Shown: positions 1 to 5,140 of the stretch, in pieces
Numbering within the stretch: the first letter of the stretch is position 1
How the letters are laid out: each line of letters opens with the position of its first letter
Assembly (NCBI GenBank): GCA_035701465.1
Contig: DASSMU010000229.1
Span: 1-5,952, forward strand
Reading direction: 5' to 3'
Source of the DNA: VRUE01 sp035701465
GTDB lineage: Bacteria; Actinomycetota; Thermoleophilia; Solirubrobacterales; 70-9
DNA length: 5,952 nucleotides
Made by a program: the position numbers and the translations under genes
The notes under the pieces: generated by a model
What the model saw: only the letters and a program-made list of their open reading frames with translations
What the model was told of the DNA's origin: nothing
Databases searched by the model: none

Positions 1-611
1 CTGAGGTCGAGGTCATCGCCATTGTCCTTCCGCAGCTCGCCCTCTTTCCCACGTTTTGCCATTGCGACGAAGACGGCTTGACTGATGATCTTCCGGGTCA
101 GAAGCGCGGCGGCGTTCCGGTTCTGGCGACTGAGACAATCATTCAACTCATCCACCAAGTCTCGCAGTTCACCGGAGAGATCGGGAACTACGACCCGGCT
201 GTTTGCTCCTTTGAGCGGCCTGTAGAGTGGCAGGGGCTGCCGAGGTAGTCGCTTGGGTGGCTTGTAGCTCGCGACATTGGCTTCCGCAGCAACAGCCTCC
301 AACTCATATCCCAGCCCTTCCATTGGGTCCGTGATCGCATCAACGCTCGCTCCCTCTATATCGAGGTCGAAGACGACTTTTGGCACCGCTGCTCGCAGGA
401 ATCCGGGAATCGCGTGGCCGTTGTGGAGGGTTTCGATCACGTAGTCGCGGATCGACTTCATGCCTGCCGGAACGGTAGGCGCATCAATCACGCCGTACTC
501 GTAGAACAGGTCGACGACCTGCTGGTCGCTGTAGTAGAGGTCAAGAAGGACGGCGAACTCGGTGTAGAGCCGCCGCCAAAGCCGTTCCGCCTCATCTCCC
601 GTGGCTGACAC
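1..611 (-). CDS. Unrecognised helical protein, 3' end beyond the left edge
   Basis: The frame is open from a GTG at 611 to the window edge (203 codons) with no stop. An in-frame TAG lies three codons before the GTG, and the next in-frame ATG is 50 codons further in, so GTG is the likely start although no strong ribosome site precedes it. Residues about 10-80 are helical and leucine/aromatic-rich (LLDLYYSDQQVVDLFYEYG, then IRDYVIETLHNGHAIPGFL). A Pro-rich linker follows at about 118-133 (KPPKRLPRQPLPLYRP), then a second helical part at 144-190 with DLVDELNDCL and AALLTRKIISQAVF. The first part resembles the small Death-like effector-associated domains of bacterial conflict systems. The second resembles DUF4145/HEPN-like helical domains. 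Both are judgements from pattern only. The gene is divergent from the antitoxin operon. Existence as a gene is likely; function is unknown. Confidence 0.72.
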   Translation of the reverse strand, partial: MSATGDEAERLWRRLYTEFAVLLDLYYSDQQVVDLFYEYGVIDAPTVPAGMKSIRDYVIETLHNGHAIPGFLRAAVPKVVFDLDIEGASVDAITDPMEGLGYELEAVAAEANVASYKPPKRLPRQPLPLYRPLKGANSRVVVPDLSGELRDLVDELNDCLSRQNRNAAALLTRKIISQAVFVAMAKRGKEGELRKDNGDDLDL

Positions 612-649
612 CCGCCAAGGCTAAAAGAAAAATCCGTCCGGCAAGGCTG

Positions 650-679
650 ATAATCTTTGCCTTTGAAGGTACAGATTAT
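650..679. promoter_or_regulatory. Inverted repeat and -10-like box at the antitoxin start
   Basis: ATAATCT (650-656) and AGATTAT (673-679) are perfect 7-bp inverted arms with a 16-nt spacer. The right arm runs into the ATG at 678. The left arm contains TAATCT, a reasonable -10 box; no good -35 box is visible. A repressor bound here would block both transcription and start access. The natural candidate is the HTH antitoxin encoded just downstream, since such antitoxins commonly autoregulate. That link is inferred. Confidence 0.4.
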
Positions 680-1259
680 GGCTATCAATTCGATGTCTCC
701 CCTCTTGACCAGGAATGAGATCGCTGAGATCAGCGGCGTGTCGATCAATGCCGTGAACAAGGCGCTTGAGCAGCGGGTAGCAAAAGCGCAGCGGCAAAGG
801 GGGCGGACGTTGCTCGCGGCTGACGAGGCAGCGGCATTGGCGCTGCTCTCAGAACTGCCGATCAGCCTCTCGATCAAGCTCAAGCGCGAGGTCCGGAACT
901 GGATCGTCAAGCGAAATCCCGCCAAGGCGGAGGAATTTGAGCTTTCCCGCGCCCTTCGGATCGCAATGACCGAGAACGCCGCCGATGTCGCTAGACGCGC
1001 TTTCGATTACGTGCGACTGCGCGAGAAATACGTCGAGGTCGATCCGGCCAAGATGGGCGGGGCTCCGGTTATTCGAGGAACGCGCGTCCCGGTGCGAACT
1101 CTGGCTCAGCTTGTCGAGGGCGGTGAGAGTCGCAGGGCTTTGAGAGAGGACTACCCGCACATCCCAGAGGAGGCGTACGAGGTTGCCGCGCAGTGGGCAA
1201 GGGGCAACCCCCAGCGGGGGCGTCCGGTCAGGAAGTCTGCCGGCCGCACTGCGGCGTGA
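678..1259 (+). CDS. HTH-DUF433 antitoxin (VapB45-like)
   Basis: This is a 193-residue antitoxin paired with the PIN-like toxin downstream. Residues about 9-32 form a helix-turn-helix (TRNEIAEISGVSINAVNKAL). A helical middle section follows. Residues about 118-178 are a DUF433 domain with the signature GGAPVIRGTRVPVRTL (127-142), a region that in this family contacts the toxin or DNA. The tail is basic and disordered-looking (RGRPVRKSAGR). The ATG at 678 is preferred over an in-frame TTG at 657 because GAAGG (665-669) lies 8 nt before it. The stop overlaps the toxin start (GTGA, 1256-1259), so the two are probably translationally coupled. HTH plus DUF433 followed by DUF5615 matches the known architecture of antitoxins such as mycobacterial VapB45. 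Repression of its own promoter and neutralisation of the toxin are family-level inferences. Confidence 0.9.
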   Translation: MAINSMSPLLTRNEIAEISGVSINAVNKALEQRVAKAQRQRGRTLLAADEAAALALLSELPISLSIKLKREVRNWIVKRNPAKAEEFELSRALRIAMTENAADVARRAFDYVRLREKYVEVDPAKMGGAPVIRGTRVPVRTLAQLVEGGESRRALREDYPHIPEEAYEVAAQWARGNPQRGRPVRKSAGRTAA

Positions 1260-1654
1260 AGCTCTGGATCGACGAGTGCCTGTCGCCCACTCTCGTTGAG
1301 CGAGCCAATCGTCGCGGCTACTGGGCGACCTGCAACCGCGATCGGAGTCTGCTCGGCGTCCCCGACCGGGCGCTCCACAAGACCGTCATCGATGAAGAAG
1401 CCGTCTTCGTTACGAACGACGAGGCCGACTTCGTCGCGCTCTACCGCCAGGTCGATCTGCACACCGGACTGCTGATCCTGCCGCAGGCAGAAGGGCGTGA
1501 GGCGCTGTGGCCTCTGCTCGATGCCGCGCTGGACTACATCGAGCGGCGGGCGAAAACCGAAGATGAGAAGCCCGCCGAATGGATGCTCAACAAGCGCGTC
1601 GAGGTCAATCTGGATAGCTCGATCAGACACGTCGATCTACCCGAAGCCGAATAG
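1256..1654 (+). CDS. DUF5615 PIN-like toxin
   Basis: A 132-residue putative ribonuclease toxin of the PIN-like superfamily. It starts WIDECLSPTLVERANRRGY, where D6-E7 is the first acidic site. LLGVPD follows with D37, then VTNDEADF (52-59) with D55 and D58. This is the expected acidic layout for a metal-dependent PIN-like nuclease and fits the DUF5615 pattern (xxDExLSP ... G.xD ... TNDxDF). The GTG at 1256 is chosen because it gives the family N-terminus and overlaps the antitoxin stop. An in-frame ATG at 1193 would add 21 residues of shifted antitoxin sequence and is rejected. There is no Shine-Dalgarno sequence close to the GTG, consistent with coupled translation. The acidic residues are intact, so the toxin is likely active. 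The tail after about residue 100 is charged and less typical. The RNA target cannot be told from sequence. Confidence 0.9.
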   Translation: MKLWIDECLSPTLVERANRRGYWATCNRDRSLLGVPDRALHKTVIDEEAVFVTNDEADFVALYRQVDLHTGLLILPQAEGREALWPLLDAALDYIERRAKTEDEKPAEWMLNKRVEVNLDSSIRHVDLPEAE

Positions 1655-1656
1655 CG

Positions 1657-1831
1657 GCGGACACGATCCGGACACATCAACCGGACCACCTGCGATCACA
1701 GTTGATCATCGCCCTTACCTCCGAACAAGCTGATTTGCTGGGAATCCGTGCCCTCGGATGATCCCGCGTGTCCTCCCGTGCCATGCTCGGAGAGCATGAA
1801 GGAGATCCTGGGGAAATTGATGGGCCTGTGA
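1657..1831 (+). repeat. Dispersed repeat, copy 1
   Basis: This begins 2 nt after the toxin stop codon and matches 2745-2914 in the same orientation. The first 22 nt are identical (1657-1678 against 2745-2766), as are 20 nt at 1772-1791 and 12 nt at 1795-1806; the rest aligns with substitutions and small indels. Left-end CGGAC motifs begin at 1658, 1669 and 1682. CATGCTC-GGA-GAGCATG (1782-1798) is a perfect 7-bp hairpin, which copy 2 largely lacks. No terminal inverted repeats or transposase are visible. The nature of the element is unknown; candidates are a non-autonomous mobile element, a recombination site, or decayed ends of a former gene. Confidence 0.85.
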
Positions 1832-1872
1832 CGAAGCCGGGCTCGGCGGTGCTGCTCAACAGCCGATTCAGC

Positions 1873-1878
1873 TAATAC
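1873..1878 (+). promoter_or_regulatory. Possible -10 box, leaderless start
   Basis: TAATAC lies 9 nt before the ATG at 1888. Transcription starting about 7-9 nt downstream of the box would begin at or next to the ATG, giving a leaderless mRNA, which is common in high-GC Gram-positives. No clear -35 box is visible and no Shine-Dalgarno sequence precedes the ATG. Weak evidence. Confidence 0.25.
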
Positions 1879-1887
1879 GTTTCGCCA

Positions 1888-1916
1888 ATGGGAGAGCCTT
1901 TCATTCGTCCGCTTAA
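1888..1916 (+). other. Out-of-frame 5' segment of the next gene
   Basis: The ATG at 1888 opens MGEPFIRPLK and then continues as unlikely sequence in that frame. The downstream gene's frame is open from 1917 and reads GDARLLVELQGRPLEHYAV upstream of its first ATG, but it has no ATG, GTG or TTG there and is blocked by TAA at 1914. Adding one G near 1917 (AAGGC to AAGGGC) would join the two into one 97-residue protein beginning MGEPFIRPLKGDARLLVEL. This is either a real frameshift mutation or a sequencing error. Confidence 0.55.
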
Positions 1917-1973
1917 GGCGACGCTCGTCTGCTTGTCGAGCTTCAAGGTCGCCCACTGGAACACTATGCCGTC

Positions 1974-2180
1974 ATGCTCCAACTGCGGATCGAAGGAAAC
2001 TGGCAGACCATTCGCTTGGTTGACAACGCTCATGGGGAACACGATTTGCACCGATACACTGGATCGGAGAAGCAGCCCGCAGAGCGGTTTGCGGAGGGCG
2101 CGGTTAATGAGGTCGCGCCGATGGCTATCCGCTATCTAATCGATCATTGGGAAGCAATCGCGGAAGCATGGAAGAGCTAG
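1974..2180 (+). CDS. Small protein, DUF7718-like, 5' end probably frameshifted
   Basis: The intact part is 68 codons from the first in-frame ATG; a restored gene would run from 1888 to 2180 (97 residues). In frame upstream of the ATG the sequence already reads like protein (VELQGRPLEHYAV), so the ATG at 1974 is probably internal. Key features are YAVMLQLRIEGNWQTIRLVD, then NAHG..DLHRYTG, and a C-terminal helix AIRYLIDHWEAIAEAW. The pattern W..(I/V)R..D.AHG...HRY recalls the small DUF7718-type proteins found in accessory regions; this is from memory and unverified. The last 13 nt overlap the next gene, suggesting an operon. If the frameshift is real, only a truncated product could be made. Function unknown. 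Confidence 0.5.
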   Translation: MLQLRIEGNWQTIRLVDNAHGEHDLHRYTGSEKQPAERFAEGAVNEVAPMAIRYLIDHWEAIAEAWKS

Positions 2181-2509
2181 AGCGCAGCAAGTTCACCGCA
2201 GCCGGCGAGATCGCCAACGAGCGGCTGATCGAAGCCGCAACTGACCCTGATCGCTATCCGGAGGGAACTGCCTTCATCGCAGCCGATCAAAAGGGACTCG
2301 GGGCGATCCTCGCTGAGGCAGTAGCGGAGCATCGGCCGCTCGCGATCGTCTATCCCGACGGTCGTGAGATAGTTGCCGCGCCGCGAGGCGGCGCCCTGGC
2401 TTTCTTCGAGCATCTTCTGACACGGCGACGCGAGCCGCGAGGCGAACGGCCATCCGTGCCCTTGCCGGCGGACTACCAGGTCGAGATCAGGGAGCTCGCA
2501 GTCGGCTGA
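2168..2509 (+). CDS. Hypothetical 113-residue protein
   Basis: I do not recognise this protein. The ATG at 2168 overlaps the end of the previous gene by 13 nt, which favours it over an in-frame TTG at 2147; GGAAG lies just 1 nt before the ATG, too close to be a good site, so coupling is likely. Residues 1-24 are a charged helix (MEELERSKFTAAGEIANERL). A compact alpha/beta section follows at 33-72 (GTAFIAADQKGLGAILAEAV, then RPLAIVYPDGREIVAAPR). A basic stretch (about 86-95) leads to VPLPADYQVEIRELAVG. The beta-strand pair around YPDGREI is the most structured-looking part. There is no signal peptide or membrane segment. The last 23 nt overlap the 3' end of the convergent minus-strand gene. 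Co-directional overlap with the preceding gene suggests the two work together, possibly as a two-gene toxin-antitoxin-like module, but nothing in the sequence proves that. Confidence 0.6.
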   Translation: MEELERSKFTAAGEIANERLIEAATDPDRYPEGTAFIAADQKGLGAILAEAVAEHRPLAIVYPDGREIVAAPRGGALAFFEHLLTRRREPRGERPSVPLPADYQVEIRELAVG

Positions 2510-2726
2510 CGCCAGCCTGTCGGGCTTCACGTACCGTCCGCACACCGAGGGCTATCGCCTCGTCTTCAGTCAGCGCGTTGCGCTCTTGCATGGTTCGAAG
2601 CGTCGCTCGCCCGAGTGTCGATAGCACCACGGATTCGAGCAGCTCGCGGTCGGTTAGTCCCGGCCGCCGCTGGCGCAGCCGTTCGAGGAGCGCCGTTTCG
2701 ACCTCGACATTTGTTGTCTGCGCCAT
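2487..2726 (-). CDS. VapB-like antitoxin, apparently without a partner
   Basis: A 79-residue protein beginning MAQTTNVEVETALLERLRQR. A short beta strand is followed by helices (ALLERLRQRRPGLTDRELLE, then LSTLGRATLRTMQERNALTE, then DEAIALGVRTVREARQ). This is the usual shape of small VapB-type antitoxins with an N-terminal DNA-binding part and a C-terminal toxin-binding helix; assignment to ribbon-helix-helix is inferred. The ATG at 2726 directly follows GGAG with no spacer, which is poor; in-frame ATGs at 2765 and 2786 exist, but they would encode repeat sequence, so 2726 is preferred. Antitoxins of this type normally sit just upstream of a PIN toxin. Here the stop is followed by the 3' end of an opposing gene, so no partner is visible in the expected place. 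Repeat copy 2 begins 18 nt upstream of its start. Confidence 0.62.
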   Translation of the reverse strand: MAQTTNVEVETALLERLRQRRPGLTDRELLESVVLSTLGRATLRTMQERNALTEDEAIALGVRTVREARQAGVSRLRAP

Positions 2727-2744
2727 CTCCAGATCGTAGTCGGC

Positions 2745-2914
2745 GCGGACACGATCCGGACACATCGGCCGGACCAAGGCGATCATTCCCGGCCGTTGCT
2801 TCCTCCCCGAACAAACTCCTTTGCAGGGACTCCGTGTCCCCGACGACCTCGCGTGCCCTCCCGTGCCATGCTCGGAAACTCATGAAGGAGATACTTGGGA
2901 ATTGGGGGTTGTAG
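2745..2914 (+). repeat. Dispersed repeat, copy 2
   Basis: This is the second diverged copy of the repeat at 1657-1831, in the same orientation, about 1.09 kb away. The CGGAC motifs recur at 2746, 2757 and 2770 with exactly the same spacings (11 and 13 nt) as in copy 1. The copy fills the space between the antitoxin-like gene (start at 2726) and the fic stop (2933), so it contributes the upstream region of the antitoxin-like gene and the downstream region of fic. Confidence 0.85.
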
Positions 2915-2932
2915 GGCCAGCGGCATGCCGAC

Positions 2933-4111
2933 CTAACCGGGACGAGGAGCGGGCCACGCCCCCACAGCCTCCATCATCGCCCGCGCAACGTACCGCCTCT
3001 GACCTCGCGCGCCTGAGTCGGTCTCGGTCAGCACCCCCTGCTCCTCCATCCGCCTGAGCAAGCGCAGCGCGGTGGGGCGGCTCACGTCCAAGCGGTCCTC
3101 GATCGATCTGGTCGTGAGCACCGGGTTCTCGCAGATCAGGTCGACCAGTGTGAGGGCGTTCGGAGTTCCCATCGTCGCCGCCTCCTGGAGGTAGCTCTCG
3201 CGGAGGGCGACGATTCGCTGGGCTCGCTGGACCGCGTCGTCAGCCTGGGTCTCTACGGCGGTCAGAAACAGGTCGATCCAGGGGGTCGGGTCGCCCGATT
3301 CGCGGATCGCCTGGAGGGCGTCGTAGTAGTCCTGGCGCTGGCGCTCGAGATAAGCGCTCAGGTAGAGAAGTGGCACAGTGAGCCTGCCGCGGGCGATGAG
3401 GAAGAAGACGAGCAGCAGCCGTCCGAGGCGCCCGTTGCCGTCGAGGAAGGGGTGGATCGTCTCGAACTGGGAGTGGAGGAGCGCGTTCTGCACCAGCAGC
3501 GGCAACTCGGGCTGCTCGTGCGCGAAGCGCTCCCAGTCGGCGAGGAGGGCAGACAGCTCCGCTGGCGGCGGGGGCACGAACTGGGCGGTCTCGATCGTCG
3601 AGCCAGGCGCCCCGATCCAGTTTTGACTCGTGCGTAGCTCGCCGGGGGCGAGCTCGCGGCCGCGGACGCCGGCCATCAGTCGGCGGTGCATCTCGCACAG
3701 CAAACGGGTGCTGAGCGGCAACTCGTCGAGGCGCTCGAGCCCCCACCGCATCGCAGCAACGTAGTTGACGACCTCCTCGACATCCGCGTTCGGGGCCTCG
3801 CCGGCGGCATCGGCCTCGAAGACCTCGACCATACTGGCTTGCGTCCCCTCGATCCGCGTCGAGGAGAGCGCCTCGCGCAGCAGGTAGGGCCGGATGAGGA
3901 GGTCGGGGTTCGGGAGGAGACGACCGACGCCGGCGAGCCGGCCCAGCGCCCCCTCGGCCTCGCCGAGTAGGCGTACCGTCGAAGCGGGCAGGTCCAGTGC
4001 CCGCGGTATCGTCGCTGGGAAGTAGGCGACGTAGCCGTGACGCCCCGACGTGAGGCGCGCCTCGCCGAACGAGGTCGGTGCGTGTGTTTCGAGCTCCACG
4101 GGGCTCACCAT
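2933..4111 (-). CDS. fic: Fic family protein (class II, with winged helix)
   Basis: A 392-residue cytoplasmic Fic enzyme, expected to transfer AMP from ATP to hydroxyl side chains of target proteins. The catalytic motif is intact: HPFLDGNGRLGR at 220-231, with catalytic H220, acidic D224 and the anion-binding GNGR. The inhibitory motif SxxxEG is present N-terminal to the Fic core (S84 to E88-G89, in LSSTRIEGT), which defines class II; E88 would keep the enzyme autoinhibited. The pre-core GAPGSTIETAQFVPPPP (167-183) is the usual substrate-binding flap region. The C-terminal part (about 318-376) is a winged helix-turn-helix (TTRSIEDRLDVSRPTALRLLRRM), as in many long Fic proteins. Length is normal and nothing looks broken. 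The ATG at 4111 gives the expected family N-terminus, although no strong ribosome site precedes it. It is divergent from the methyltransferase and probably binds its own promoter (see 4118-4147). The target protein is unknown. Confidence 0.96.
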   Translation of the reverse strand: MVSPVELETHAPTSFGEARLTSGRHGYVAYFPATIPRALDLPASTVRLLGEAEGALGRLAGVGRLLPNPDLLIRPYLLREALSSTRIEGTQASMVEVFEADAAGEAPNADVEEVVNYVAAMRWGLERLDELPLSTRLLCEMHRRLMAGVRGRELAPGELRTSQNWIGAPGSTIETAQFVPPPPAELSALLADWERFAHEQPELPLLVQNALLHSQFETIHPFLDGNGRLGRLLLVFFLIARGRLTVPLLYLSAYLERQRQDYYDALQAIRESGDPTPWIDLFLTAVETQADDAVQRAQRIVALRESYLQEAATMGTPNALTLVDLICENPVLTTRSIEDRLDVSRPTALRLLRRMEEQGVLTETDSGARGQRRYVARAMMEAVGAWPAPRPG

Positions 4112-4117
4112 ACTCGA

Positions 4118-4147
4118 CTCTAACGTCTAGTGCTACAAACGTTAGAG
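4118..4147. promoter_or_regulatory. 9-bp inverted repeat, candidate operator
   Basis: CTCTAACGT (4118-4126) and ACGTTAGAG (4139-4147) are perfect inverted arms with a 12-nt spacer. The centres are 21 bp apart, about two helical turns, as expected for a dimer binding one face of DNA. A further half-site CTAACG occurs at 4161-4166. The repeat begins 7 nt upstream of the fic start and lies between two divergent genes. The winged helix of the Fic protein is the obvious candidate ligand (inferred). The palindrome is too widely spaced and lacks a T-run, so it is not a terminator. Confidence 0.55.
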
Positions 4148-4254
4148 AGAAGGTATGACCCTAACGCGGTCTTCAGAGTCAGCCGGAGAGCAGGTTGCCG
4201 AGCACCGTGTCCACGCCCTCTTCCAGCTCCCTGGCTACTGCAATGGGTGGTAAG

Positions 4255-4260
4255 AAGGAG
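4255..4260 (+). promoter_or_regulatory. Ribosome binding site deciding the methyltransferase start
   Basis: AAGGAG ends 3 nt before the ATG at 4264, a close but usable spacing. It supports that ATG over in-frame ATG 4243 and TTG 4195, which lack such a site and would add low-complexity Ser/Thr residues. Confidence 0.6.
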
Positions 4261-4263
4261 AGC

Positions 4264-5124
4264 ATGGAATCCAAAGCAATCGACCCGGGCGAATTCCGTG
4301 AGGCGCAGCACAAGCACTGGGACTCCGCCGCGGTGGGATGGATGGACTGGAGCGCGTTCAATGACCGCGCGGACGCGCGCATCAGCGAGCGGCTGGTGGA
4401 GCTTGCCGGCGTGCGGTCGGGAAGCCGGGTCCTGGACGTCGCCGCCGGCTATGGCGAGCCGGCCCTCACCGCCGCGCGTAGGGCCGGCCCGACGGGCAGC
4501 GTTGTGGCCACGGACATCTCCGCCGAGATGCTTGCGTTCGGGCGTGAACGCGCGACGGAGGCCGGCTTGGGCAACGTCGAGTTCATCGAGTCGGATGCCT
4601 CCAGCCTCGATTTTCCGCCCGCTAGCTTCGACGCCGCCGTCTCGCGCTGGGGAATCATCTTCGAGCCTGACGCCGAGGCCGCCGCGGGGCGCATTCGGGG
4701 CTTTCTCAAGCCAGGCGCGCGGATGGCGATCGCCTCGTGGGGCGAGCCCAACCAGGTCCCCTTCCTCTCGATTCCGATGAGGACAACGATGGAGCGGCTG
4801 GACGTACCGCCGCCCCCGCCCGGAACACCCGGGCCCCTCTCCCGGCCCACCCCTGCAGCCATCGGCGCGCTGCTCGAAGGTGGTGGGTTCTCGAAGGTCG
4901 CCGTGGAGCAGAATGAGGTCACCTTCGAGTTCGACTCCCCGGAGCACTTCACCGCCTACGTCAGGGCGATCTCCGCTCCGATCCGGGCGATGATCGAGCA
5001 GCACGCGGGCGACGCTCAGGAGGAGGCCTGGGACGCCATCACCCAGGCCGCGGCGGATCTGGGAGGCGGCTCCGGGCCGCTGAGCCTCTCGAACATGGTT
5101 CTGCTCGCCTCGGCGAGTGCCTAG
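4264..5124 (+). CDS. Class I SAM-dependent methyltransferase
   Basis: A 286-residue Rossmann-fold methyltransferase of the UbiE/Methyltransf_11-like group. Residues 1-30 (DPGEFREAQHKHWDSAAVGW) are the typical helical lead. Motif I is VLDVAAGYGEPAL (56-68), which binds SAM. The acidic end of strand 2 is VVATDIS (80-86, D84 for the ribose). SDASSLDFP (110-118) would contact the adenine. FDAAVSRWGIIFEPD (122-136) is motif IV, and GFLKPGARM (146-154) follows. A Pro-rich loop (181-197) and a helical C-terminal cap probably form the substrate pocket, so the substrate cannot be named; a small molecule or quinone-like compound is more likely than nucleic acid. The gene is transcribed divergently from fic, and its stop codon lies in a hairpin shared with the convergent EAL gene. 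No partner biosynthetic gene is nearby. Confidence 0.94.
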   Translation: MESKAIDPGEFREAQHKHWDSAAVGWMDWSAFNDRADARISERLVELAGVRSGSRVLDVAAGYGEPALTAARRAGPTGSVVATDISAEMLAFGRERATEAGLGNVEFIESDASSLDFPPASFDAAVSRWGIIFEPDAEAAAGRIRGFLKPGARMAIASWGEPNQVPFLSIPMRTTMERLDVPPPPPGTPGPLSRPTPAAIGALLEGGGFSKVAVEQNEVTFEFDSPEHFTAYVRAISAPIRAMIEQHAGDAQEEAWDAITQAAADLGGGSGPLSLSNMVLLASASA

Positions 5125-5140
5125 GCCCTAGGCGCTCGCC
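5112..5140. terminator. Hairpin shared by convergent genes, probable bidirectional terminator
   Basis: GGCGAGTGCCTAG (5112-5124), loop GCC, then CTAGGCGCTCGCC (5128-5140) form a 13-bp stem with one T-G wobble. Both stop codons (5122-5124 plus strand, 5128-5130 minus strand) are inside it and only 3 nt apart. No T-run follows on either side, so it would be a non-canonical (I-shaped) terminator, as often seen in high-GC bacteria. One by-product is that both proteins end in Ala-Ser-Ala. Confidence 0.62.

Noticed and set aside
488..925. Minus-strand 145-codon ORF
   Set aside because: It lies across the antitoxin gene and the divergent promoter, is Ser/Thr-rich without family features, and is explained as a shadow of two better genes.
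1193..1255. Longer toxin start at ATG 1193
   Set aside because: It would add 21 residues read from the antitoxin gene in another frame; the GTG at 1256 gives the family N-terminus and the typical stop/start overlap.
1657..1831. Repeat as an integron attC site
   Set aside because: The gene-repeat layout fits, but I find no GTTRRRY or RYYYAAC core pair at the ends and no long imperfect palindrome across the element.
1657..2914. Repeat pair as ends of a composite transposon or MITE
   Set aside because: No terminal inverted repeats, target-site duplication or transposase frame can be seen; left as a repeat of unknown nature.
4195..4263. Upstream TTG 4195 or ATG 4243 start for the methyltransferase
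   Set aside because: The added residues are Ser/Thr-rich and unlike the family, and only the ATG at 4264 has an AAGGAG site in front of it.
4120..5004. Minus-strand 294-codon ORF opposite the methyltransferase
   Set aside because: Its composition (runs of Arg, Gly, Pro) is typical of antisense frames in GC-rich genes, and the plus strand carries a clear methyltransferase.
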